Source: Chitinophaga polysaccharea (GTDB lineage Bacteria > Bacteroidota > Bacteroidia > Chitinophagales > Chitinophagaceae). Taken from it: a stretch of 64,000 nucleotides of DNA. Position numbers and translations under genes: made by a program. Shown one piece after another: positions 9,134 to 15,845 of this stretch. How positions within the stretch are numbered: the stretch's first letter is position 1; the number at the start of each line of letters is the position of its first letter. The notes beneath the pieces are model-generated. The model was not told the origin of the DNA. It did no database searches and worked only from the letters and a program-made list of their open reading frames with translations. The stretch lies in NCBI RefSeq assembly GCF_902150045.1, contig NZ_CABFVU010000004.1, positions 248,001 to 312,000 on the forward strand, in the 5' to 3' direction.

Positions 9134-9462
9134 ATGATGGCATGTTAAAAAATGCTTCAGAGGAATATGTAGCGGCAACGATTATTCATGAACTCGTATA
9201 TACTATCTTATATTACAAAAGGATACCCGGAGATCTCCAGCATCAAGAAATGATTGCAAATCAATTGGCTGACATGGAGGCAACAATGCTTGAATTGTTT
9301 CCCAAAATGGATAAGTATGATGCCCATGCACTTTGTTATGAGGGGCTCGATGAAACGATTTATGGGGGCGCCCTAAAGAAGATCTTTCCTCAAATTTGGA
9401 ATGGTATGGTAAAAATAAATAAAGCTCATCGAGAGGGAACAAAAGGTACAAAATGCAAGTAA
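9112..9462 (+). pseudogene. 5'-truncated copy of zincin-like lipoprotein
   Basis: This fragment aligns without gaps to the C-terminal third of the intact protein at 11960-13366: YYILNDGMLKNASEEY against YINLNSDLLPYASKEY, then the metal-site region, the E-x-IA motif (EMIA against ELIA), the LFP/IFP segment, and a Gly-Thr-Lys-Cys-Lys ending. Alignment begins just upstream of the first ATG (9142), in sequence with no start codon, so the 5' part was lost. The metal motif reads HELVY instead of HESLH, so the second zinc histidine is gone. It is probably non-functional, although a short product from ATG 9142 (106 residues) is possible. Confidence 0.72.
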
Positions 9463-9515
9463 AGTACTTGCAATCGGGAGTACAATTTATTAATAAATGA
9501 GATAATTTACTACGT

Positions 9516-10049
9516 ATGGGAAAAATTATTATGATAGTATCAATAATTCTGCTTTTTTTTCTCGACTCACCAGCGCAGGTTCAAGGCAAGGAGAAATTAC
9601 CACGGAGGTTATTGGATGAACTATCAGGGATGATGTTTACTTTAGGTCCAAGTTCAAGTCTAGCTGTTGATCAATATACAGTTGCCGTAATCATTACACC
9701 AGAAGGGCTAGTTGATAGTATATATTTTTCTGTAGGAACGCCCGAAGGTGTCAAATCGGCAATTCGTCTTCGGGTATCGATTGCTACAATTAATTTTGTA
9801 CCTCTTGCCGAATACTGGAAAAAAATTTCTAAAGACTATGGTATTCAGACAAGAACCTGTATAATTCAACCTGTTTTTGTCAGATTTTCAAGCGGTGGAT
9901 CTAAGAAAGTTACTTATGACCAAGAAGCTGAAAAATTTAGTCGCGCGTTGACATTTGAAGATTCGTCTTTTCTCTTTCAAAATGGCATCTCATTTATCTG
10001 GTTAAATGCTCGAAATCACCTGGCACGTAAGGAGCAAATTATACAGTAA
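9516..10049 (+). CDS. Small secreted protein, partner of zincin pair (copy 1)
   Basis: A 177-residue protein with an N-terminal signal peptide (hydrophobic segment of about 17 residues ending near SPAQ). I do not recognise a named family. It shares size, signal peptide and layout with the protein at 13378-13944: a central YTVAVIIT / YIVAIKLI strand, a W-x-K-K-x segment, and IIQPVFVRF against IILPVTFLCL. Both lie directly behind a zincin-like gene, which suggests a conserved two-gene unit. Location would be periplasmic. Possible roles are inhibitor, immunity protein or accessory factor; none is proven. Confidence 0.6.
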   Translation: MGKIIMIVSIILLFFLDSPAQVQGKEKLPRRLLDELSGMMFTLGPSSSLAVDQYTVAVIITPEGLVDSIYFSVGTPEGVKSAIRLRVSIATINFVPLAEYWKKISKDYGIQTRTCIIQPVFVRFSSGGSKKVTYDQEAEKFSRALTFEDSSFLFQNGISFIWLNARNHLARKEQIIQ

Positions 10050-10356
10050 GGATGTTTCACGGTAAATCCTCAAATTCTAACTTTACCTATTAGGCCGCAC
10101 AAAGTATACTTACCTGGATGGATACGTTTAAGATGGCAGATAATAAAACAAATAAGAGGGGTTATTTTAACGAAAAGGGGTAAGTGTTGTTAAAAAATAT
10201 ATTTGTATACATACGTATGTATGTGTACATAGGGTAAAATGTATCGTTTTCAAAAAGGAATTGTCTAAATAAATTCGCCTCACTTTTGGGATAACTTTTG
10301 TTCCATTGTGAGGCGCTTCTCATGGTTTCTCACCCCCCTATTATTTTACCCGGTTA
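10050..10356 (+). other. Intergenic region left of the IS, with palindromes
   Basis: No gene is seen. Two structures stand out: a perfect 16-bp palindrome ATACATAC/GTATGTAT at 10207-10222, and an inverted repeat CGCCTCAC (10276-10283) / GTGAGGCG (10308-10315) with a 24-nt loop. Neither has a T-run. Confidence 0.45.
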
Positions 10357-10364
10357 CAGAAAAC
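10357..10364 (+). repeat. 8-bp target-site duplication, left copy
   Basis: CAGAAAAC immediately precedes the left IS end and is repeated exactly at 11779-11786. An 8-bp duplication is usual for IS256-family elements. Confidence 0.8.
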
Positions 10365-10390
10365 GGTAGTATTAAATCCTTTGTGTAAAT
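10365..10390 (+). repeat. IS left terminal inverted repeat
   Basis: A 26-bp end sharing the TTTGTGTAAAT core and the G-TAT-AAAT spacing with the complement of 11753-11778; five mismatches by eye. Confidence 0.78.
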
Positions 10391-10423
10391 AAATGTAAGT
10401 AACTGTATTAGGGGGATAAACCA

Positions 10424-10478
10424 CCCGGGCAGGTGGAGCGAAGCGTAGCGGAGCCTCACTTCGCTCCACCTGCCCGGG
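10424..10478 (+). other. 20-bp stem-loop inside IS, upstream of transposase
   Basis: A perfect 20-bp stem (10424-10443 against 10459-10478, key ends CCCGGGCAGG and CCTGCCCGGG) with a 15-nt loop, followed 23 bp later by a run of eight T at 10501-10508. Such hairpins in IS elements often block read-through from outside promoters or hide the transposase ribosome-binding site; that role is inferred here. Confidence 0.65.
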
Positions 10479-10528
10479 GACGGCGGCAAAATGTGCCCCG
10501 TTTTTTTTACCTTTAAATACAGTTTTTT

Positions 10529-11737
10529 ATGGACGAACAACAATCACAACTCCCGAAGGACTTTTTCAAACAGTTCAAAAGCAAGGAAGAATTCAATTCT
10601 TTTTTCAACAGCCTGTATAAGCAGGGCGTGGAAGAGATGCTCAAAGGTGAACTGGACGAGCATCTGGGCTACGAGAAGCACGCCCCGGAAGGCCGTAATT
10701 CCGGCAACAGCCGCAATGGTTCCTACAAGAAGAAGGTCAAAACCGATTCGCTGGGCGATATGGTGCTCAACATTCCCCGGGATCGCAACAGCGAGTTTGA
10801 GCCCCAGTTGATCCCTAAGGGCCAGCGCATGAGCGATAAATTGGAAGAAGCCATTATCGGCATGTATAGTCGAGGTATGACCAACTCCGATATCAGTGAG
10901 CAGGTAAAGGAGGTCTATGGCGTAGACGTCAGTGAAGGCACCATCACCAATGTTACCAACCGGGTGATCGAGCTAGTCAAGGAATGGCAGAACCGGCCCC
11001 TGGAGCCCTTATACTACGTTGTTTGGATGGACGGCATCGTGCTGAAGGTGAAGCAAAACGGTAAGTATATCAACAAGTGTATTTACCTGGTCATCGGCCT
11101 TAAAAAGGACGGTCTCAAGGAAGTGCTGGGGATGTGGATGGCAGAGACCGAATCGGCCTCTTTCTGGATGGCGGTTCTAACGGACCTGAAGGCCCGTGGA
11201 GTAGAGGATATCCTGATCGCCTGTACGGACAATCTCAAGGGCTTTACAGACGCCATTAGGGGCGTTTTTCCGGACACCGTTACCCAACTGTGTATTGTCC
11301 ATCAGATCCGCAATAGCTGCAAATATGTGGTCTGGAAGGATCGGAAGGAGTTTTGTGCTGACCTGAAGGAGGTCTATGCCGCTCCCAATAAGGAGGCCGC
11401 CGAACATGCCCTGGAAGGCTTTGCCAAAAAGTGGGAACAAAAGTACAAGCATGCTATCCTGTCCTGGCGCAATAACTGGGACAACCTGACCAGCTATTTT
11501 GCCTTCCCCCTGGAGATTCGTAAAATCATCTACACAACCAATACTATCGAAAATGTGAACCGGGGGATTCGGAAGTATGTCAAAACCAAGGTTCAGTTTA
11601 CCGATGATATGGCTGCCCAGAAGGCGGTCTACCTGGCCCTGATGAATATTCAAAAAAAGTGGAATGCGCCCTTGCACAATTGGGGGTTCTTACTACATCA
11701 ATTTGTTACTATCTTTGAAAACAGATGCCGCGTCTAA
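10529..11737 (+). CDS. IS256 family transposase
   Basis: A 402-residue DDE transposase of normal family length. The catalytic triad is visible as D168 (VVWMDGI), D234 (ACTDNLKG) and E341 (TTNTIENVNR), with the family C-x-x-H motif CIVHQIRNS at about 255-263. The N-terminal region has the family's YKQGVEEMLKGELDEHLGY and the GNSRNGSYKKKVKT segment. It acts in trans on the element's inverted repeats by a copy-out/paste-in route known for this family. No frameshift or stop is seen, so it should be active. Confidence 0.95.
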   Translation: MDEQQSQLPKDFFKQFKSKEEFNSFFNSLYKQGVEEMLKGELDEHLGYEKHAPEGRNSGNSRNGSYKKKVKTDSLGDMVLNIPRDRNSEFEPQLIPKGQRMSDKLEEAIIGMYSRGMTNSDISEQVKEVYGVDVSEGTITNVTNRVIELVKEWQNRPLEPLYYVVWMDGIVLKVKQNGKYINKCIYLVIGLKKDGLKEVLGMWMAETESASFWMAVLTDLKARGVEDILIACTDNLKGFTDAIRGVFPDTVTQLCIVHQIRNSCKYVVWKDRKEFCADLKEVYAAPNKEAAEHALEGFAKKWEQKYKHAILSWRNNWDNLTSYFAFPLEIRKIIYTTNTIENVNRGIRKYVKTKVQFTDDMAAQKAVYLALMNIQKKWNAPLHNWGFLLHQFVTIFENRCRV

Positions 11738-11752
11738 TGCCAGTTACTTCTG

Positions 11753-11778
11753 ATTTACACAAACTATTTTATACTCTC
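11753..11778 (-). repeat. IS right terminal inverted repeat
   Basis: The complement of this stretch matches the left end at 21 of 26 positions. It ends directly before the second CAGAAAAC. Confidence 0.78.
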
Positions 11779-11786
11779 CAGAAAAC
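11779..11786 (+). repeat. 8-bp target-site duplication, right copy
   Basis: CAGAAAAC, identical to 10357-10364. The following TGATCAG... completes the palindrome that was split by insertion. Confidence 0.8.
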
Positions 11787-11959
11787 TGATCAGTTTTGTG
11801 TAACTATAAATCTTGTCCAATTTTAGATATTATTTTAACTCTCTGTCTATTTTCCTCAAACCTTTCCTTAAAAATTTGATGATTTTTGAAAAATCAATCA
11901 CCCTTTTCATTAAACAGACTGTCATAAAGCCAGTAATTCATTGTTTTTAATTAGCTGGT

Positions 11960-13366
11960 ATGAATAACCCACTTTTTCGCAAATTGATTAGTTTATTAAC
12001 TCTTACATCTACCTTATACCTTGCTTGTAAAAAAGAAGGTGTTAATTCCGGCAACAAGCAGTCTCTTAACATAGGAAATGTTATTTCTGTAGCAGATGCG
12101 AGAAAATGGTATGAAAACTCATCTGAAATAATCAGGGATTCTTCAAAAAAGGAATATATCGGTATGCCCGACTGGGAACATACGTTTCAAATCCCGAACA
12201 CAGATGTGGGAGGCATATTAAAGGTGCCTCTTGAAAACTTTAGAACTCCTTACGGCTATCGGGATCTCTTATTCCAGCAAAATAAGGATGGGGCCATAAA
12301 TGTAAAGGTGCTACAAATCATAGCATACCCAACCTATCTTCAGAAAAAAATGGGCGAGAATCCGACCATTGCAGGAAATATAAGATTGTTAATATCCAAC
12401 AACGACTTTTCCGGTTTGTTGCTTCAATATGATACAAAAGGTAATTTTATAGAGGGTAGGAAATATAGAGATGGCGGGGTTAAAAAAATTTTGTCCCCTT
12501 TAACGGCGGGTAACAGGAATCTTAGAACAGAAAGCAGCTGTGATGATGAAGAAGGCCCAGATAAAAATTTGTGCTGGATAATTAATCTTCCAACAGTTAC
12601 AATTACAGCCCCAGCCCTAGGAACTACTCCTTCTCCTTCTTCCTGGGCGTTCCCGGAAATATCTCCAATTCCTGGCCCCGGTATGCCAATCGGCGGCGGC
12701 CCTCCTATTGATGTTAGCAAGTATTTTGGCAACCAGATTAAAAGCGAGGTAAAAAACCCTTGTTTAACTGAAGGCATCAACAAAGCGTTGGCCATAAATT
12801 TAAAAAACTGGCTATCGAAAGCCATCAGTGATATTTTTGGAGATAAAGCGAATTTTGATTTGATATTCCGGGAAAAACCGGGAAGTGAGATGGCAGGGAA
12901 ATCAGGCGAATATGATATAAAGGATTCACACTTTGCAGGCCTTGGAACTAAAAACGCCGGAGGCGTAGCATATATCAATTTAAATTCTGACCTTTTACCT
13001 TATGCCTCAAAAGAATATATTGTTACCACTGTGTTGCATGAATCTCTTCATGCTTATATGGTAACAAAACAAATCTCATTTAATGCCGCATACGTAAACC
13101 AACATGAACTTATAGCTAGTAAATATTCCGGGTACATTTCAGCTGCGTTAAAAGAAATTTTCCCATCGATTTCCTCAACAGATCAAAATGATTTAAGTTG
13201 GACAGGTTTACAGGAAACTTTACAATGGACTTCGAAAGATTTAAAAGACAGAAGCGCTAACGCTGATAAGTATTATCCGGGGGATCAAAACGCTACTGCA
13301 AAAACACTGATAAATATATATAATCATCAATCCGGTACTGCAGGAACTAAATCCGGCTGTAAATAA
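11960..13366 (+). CDS. Zincin-like (HExxH) lipoprotein of unknown family
   Basis: A 468-residue protein. The N-terminus is a lipoprotein signal with lipobox YLAC (Cys23). About residues 35-190 form a VADARKWYE-type domain seen in Chitinophaga lipoproteins, followed by a Pro/Ser/Gly-rich linker (about 205-250, after LPTVTITAP) and a C-terminal domain with HESLH at 360-364 and a downstream E-x-IA (Glu383). That arrangement fits a gluzincin-type zinc peptidase; activity is not proven. It is probably anchored in the outer membrane. The gene is followed after 11 bp by a small secreted protein. A broken homologous pair lies on the other side of the IS. Possible roles include a processing protease or a toxin domain with downstream immunity. 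Confidence 0.68.
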   Translation: MNNPLFRKLISLLTLTSTLYLACKKEGVNSGNKQSLNIGNVISVADARKWYENSSEIIRDSSKKEYIGMPDWEHTFQIPNTDVGGILKVPLENFRTPYGYRDLLFQQNKDGAINVKVLQIIAYPTYLQKKMGENPTIAGNIRLLISNNDFSGLLLQYDTKGNFIEGRKYRDGGVKKILSPLTAGNRNLRTESSCDDEEGPDKNLCWIINLPTVTITAPALGTTPSPSSWAFPEISPIPGPGMPIGGGPPIDVSKYFGNQIKSEVKNPCLTEGINKALAINLKNWLSKAISDIFGDKANFDLIFREKPGSEMAGKSGEYDIKDSHFAGLGTKNAGGVAYINLNSDLLPYASKEYIVTTVLHESLHAYMVTKQISFNAAYVNQHELIASKYSGYISAALKEIFPSISSTDQNDLSWTGLQETLQWTSKDLKDRSANADKYYPGDQNATAKTLINIYNHQSGTAGTKSGCK

Positions 13367-13377
13367 AGTTAATTTGA

Positions 13378-13944
13378 ATGAAGACAATTACTGTGCTTAC
13401 GTATAAATCTCTGCCCATTATTTTATTTTACATATGCTTTAGTTTTATGGTAAAAGGGCAGGCTGTAAAGCTACCAGATAAGGAAGCGGTAAAATTAGTG
13501 CGGTTCTTTGGAAAACAGGGAACCATATTAAGAAATGGAAGCTGTAAAGACTGTTCTTATATCGTAGCTATAAAATTGATTTTTAATGCGGACAATAAAC
13601 CCATAAGGGCTTTGCTTTCGAGTACCGCGCCTACGGATTTACAAGGAATATTAACCGAAATATTACAGCTGCCTGTTGATTGGGACAACCTTTTACGTAA
13701 GTGGAAAAAGAAAGTAATTATATTACCAGTTACCTTTCTTTGCCTGAAAAAGGCCGACCATATTTTATTAAATTCAAAGGAAGATTTATCTTACCTTTTT
13801 CACTTTGACGATGGATCTACTTTTGATACACGGCAACCTTCGAAGCAATTGGTATTAGATAATATTGAGGTTATTACCCATGACGATATAGGTGACCCTG
13901 ACCTACTGATAGATAGCAGTAGGTTGCATCATATTAAACAATAA
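13378..13944 (+). CDS. Small secreted protein, partner of zincin pair (copy 2)
   Basis: A 188-residue protein with a signal peptide (hydrophobic core ILFYICFSFMV, cleavage near KGQA). There is a CKDC cysteine pair at about 57-60, so a disulfide is possible, and an acidic C-terminal third. The start lies 11 bp after the zincin gene, so the two are almost certainly cotranscribed. It is a distant relative of the 177-residue protein at 9516. I recognise no named domain; the central fold resembles small TonB-C-like periplasmic proteins, but this is weak. Confidence 0.62.
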   Translation: MKTITVLTYKSLPIILFYICFSFMVKGQAVKLPDKEAVKLVRFFGKQGTILRNGSCKDCSYIVAIKLIFNADNKPIRALLSSTAPTDLQGILTEILQLPVDWDNLLRKWKKKVIILPVTFLCLKKADHILLNSKEDLSYLFHFDDGSTFDTRQPSKQLVLDNIEVITHDDIGDPDLLIDSSRLHHIKQ

Positions 13945-14061
13945 TAAAATAAAGTACTATTTATTAGAAATAGATCCGTTTTATGATACTGCATTACAGG
14001 TAATTATTCCCAATTTTATTTTACGCTAAATTTTGTTTGTCATTCTTAAACCCAATGTAAC

Positions 14062-14565
14062 ATGGGAACAAAGTTCCTATTACCACTGTTGCTAATTTTG
14101 ATTACTCTATTTGTAGTAGTTAGCTGCGTGAAGAATAAGAAGATGATTATTCCTCGTGAAGAAGAAAAAAAAGAAACCAGCATTCGATTAGTTCCAGATA
14201 GCATAGCGAGGATTGTAGCTGTTAGTTTTAACCCGTCGGTATATTTTAATGCGTCTAATCCATCCAACCATTCTCCTCATCGCAATATTCTTTTTGGCAA
14301 CAATAAGATTAAAAATTCTTTTGTGATCCGTGATGATTCTGGCACACCTGCAATTTACATATACAACTATGCCGACAATCAAGGTTTCCTCATGGTTTCA
14401 GCGGATTACCAAATGCAGCCAATTTTGGCATTTGTTGAACGCGGAGAATATAAAGAAGATACCGTGCCAGCAGGGTTAATCCAGTGGGGGAATTGTACGA
14501 TCAAAAGTATCGAGGCCGTAAGGGCAAAGCTGTACGATAATTCTGAAGCAGCTAACGCTATGTGA
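14062..14565 (+). CDS. Stand-alone Spi-like (streptopain propeptide) lipoprotein
   Basis: A 167-residue lipoprotein (lipobox VVSC). Its C-terminal half matches the Spi/peptidase C10 propeptide fold: YIYNYADNQGFLMVSADY then QPILAFVERGEYKEDTVPAGL. In streptopain-type cysteine proteases this domain precedes and inhibits the catalytic domain; here no C10 catalytic domain follows. The frame ends with TGA at 14563. Reading through it would add only about 10 residues (EDKNNWQLHI) before another stop, so it may be a slightly shortened gene. It could be a free protease inhibitor or a relic. Spi identity is fairly sure, function is not. Confidence 0.6.
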   Translation: MGTKFLLPLLLILITLFVVVSCVKNKKMIIPREEEKKETSIRLVPDSIARIVAVSFNPSVYFNASNPSNHSPHRNILFGNNKIKNSFVIRDDSGTPAIYIYNYADNQGFLMVSADYQMQPILAFVERGEYKEDTVPAGLIQWGNCTIKSIEAVRAKLYDNSEAANAM

Positions 14566-14657
14566 GAAGATAAGAACAACTGGCAATTACACATCTAGGA
14601 CAACAACTCAAATGTCGGGGGAAGATCCGCCAAAATTCATCCTTAATTGAAAAGCTT

Positions 14658-15134
14658 ATGTGTAGGAAATTAATTATATTGTTCACCATTTTGCTGCTTA
14701 TAGGCAGTAGTTGTAAGAAAAGCAGCAATTCATGTCACTATTATACTCCCCCATCTTCCTTAGCATTTTTACTTAGGAGCAATGAACAACGACTGCATGA
14801 TACGGTGTTAACCTATATCAAGATTAGTTACTTTGATAAAAATGGTACAAAGAAGTATCTCTCAGATCTCACTCCGGCAATAAATGATTGGGTAAATACT
14901 GGAATTATGACAACTAGAGCAATTGGCAGTATAAGCGGAGATCAAGATATTAAAGATTACTATATTGAGTATCGAAATGGTAATATTGATACTCTTTATG
15001 TAGACTATAGTGACGAAACCCCAGCATCAAACTGTCAATATATCCGCAGAGAAGTAAGGTATAATGGTAAAAAAGCTGAACTTGATTCTAATTACAGCAA
15101 AACTTTTCCTGTTTATAATTTTGACAAGCCATAA
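14658..15134 (+). CDS. Lipoprotein of unknown function
   Basis: A 158-residue protein with a clear lipoprotein signal (lipobox GSSC, then KKSSNSC). The rest is soluble, rich in Tyr and Asp, with a predicted mostly beta pattern. I recognise no family. It follows the Spi-like gene by 92 bp on the same strand and shares the AT-rich composition of the island, so it is probably accessory cargo. Confidence 0.55.
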   Translation: MCRKLIILFTILLLIGSSCKKSSNSCHYYTPPSSLAFLLRSNEQRLHDTVLTYIKISYFDKNGTKKYLSDLTPAINDWVNTGIMTTRAIGSISGDQDIKDYYIEYRNGNIDTLYVDYSDETPASNCQYIRREVRYNGKKAELDSNYSKTFPVYNFDKP

Positions 15135-15314
15135 TTTCAGTAAAATGTGCCCGGCCTTAAAGCCTAAAGGGTATTTTTTCGGTGCCCCTGGTATTTTACC
15201 TAACGGGGATGGTTCTTTTGAGATCCTACGGCAAAGCCCACACTATGCAGATACAGGGTTTACATCTGTTTACTATAGATACTTGGATAACGGCGTACCC
15301 AAAAACATACAAAA

Positions 15315-15388
15315 TCCCCGGTACTGTACGATCAAGTCGTAGCCATTACAGATGTAATGGCTACGACTTGATAGCACAGTACCAGGGA
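15315..15388. repeat. 74-bp near-perfect palindrome
   Basis: The inner arms (15331-15349 and 15354-15372) are a perfect 19-bp inverted repeat around a 4-nt loop AGAT. After a 3-nt bulge on each side, 8 more base pairs follow (GGTACTGT at 15320-15327 with ACAGTACC at 15376-15383), then one mismatch and TCCC/GGGA. There is no T-run on the plus strand. It could be a small mobile hairpin (REP/MITE-like), a recombination hot spot or an RNA structure. Confidence 0.85.
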
Positions 15389-15580
15389 AAAAGACCCTAT
15401 CCCCAAAGTTGCCCACAACTTTACAGTCGCCTTGTTTAGAATTTCGTGCCCGGAAGAAATTCAACATCTATAACTCCTGCATCGAAAGTTATAAAGCGGT
15501 CTGATGAAAGTGATTTCCTGATAAAAGTCAGCATACAACTTTAGATATACCTGCACTTATATACAGACAGATTTAAAATA

Positions 15581-15652
15581 CTGTAGAATATCACATGATT
15601 CACTCTGTAGAATATTATATGATCTAAATTGTAGAATATCACTACATCGCTG
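15581..15652 (+). repeat. Three tandem 24-bp repeats
   Basis: Units begin at 15581, 15605 and 15629, each opening with (C/T)TGTAGAATAT and then diverging. They lie 194-265 bp upstream of the giant secreted-protein start. The regular period of just over two helical turns suggests repeated protein-binding sites. They are not a CRISPR: there are no equal-sized unique spacers. Confidence 0.65.
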
Positions 15653-15689
15653 TAGTAATGTAGCTACAAGTGGTTTGATGCTTTTCGTT

Positions 15690-15697
15690 TAGATTTG
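15690..15697 (+). promoter_or_regulatory. Possible -7 box (TAGATTTG)
   Basis: TAGATTTG matches TAnnTTTG. A TTTG at 15674-15677 is too close to be its -33 box, so only the -7 part is supported. It would give a leader of about 140 nt for the giant gene. Confidence 0.3.
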
Positions 15698-15845
15698 ACG
15701 GCATGACTATAAAGATTGTTCCATAAAACTATTCCTATGTGATAACTATTACATTCCTGTTATAAACTTCGAGAATTAAGACGTTCCTCTTTTCGCCGCG
15801 GTGCCGGCGATAGTGATTCATTGCCATATTCATATCCTGTATATA

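Larger units (their letters stand above)
10365..11778 (+). mobile_element. IS256-family insertion sequence, intact, 1414 bp
   Basis: The element is bounded by 26-bp imperfect terminal inverted repeats (10365-10390 and 11753-11778) that match at 21 of 26 positions by eye, and is flanked by the 8-bp duplication CAGAAAAC. It carries one full-length transposase. Its base composition is visibly richer in GC than the surrounding AT-rich island. The target was a palindrome: the arms GTTACAGAAAAC and GTTTTGTGTAAC now flank the element. Intact ends plus an exact duplication suggest a recent simple insertion. Confidence 0.88.
15135..15845 (+). other. Gene-poor 710-bp region at island end
   Basis: Short open frames here (for example ending at 15342 and 15439) run through the palindrome at 15315-15388 and look non-coding. 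Besides that palindrome and the 24-bp repeats, there is a stem ACTACA/TGTAGT at 15641-15656 and a 10-bp palindrome TGTAGCTACA at 15659-15668. The right half carries the promoter region of the giant secreted-protein gene. Confidence 0.5.

Noticed and set aside
15064..15467. Three overlapping short frames around the palindrome
   Set aside because: Part of each translation comes from the palindrome itself and the frames overlap on both strands; no signal or domain is seen.
15581..15668. CRISPR array
   Set aside because: The repeats are adjacent 24-bp units without unique spacers, only three in number, and no cas genes are near.
8396..15800. Second attachment site (repeat of the tRNA-Ser 3' end)
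   Set aside because: I looked for the T-arm and acceptor sequence near the island's right side and did not find it, so the island boundary stays approximate.
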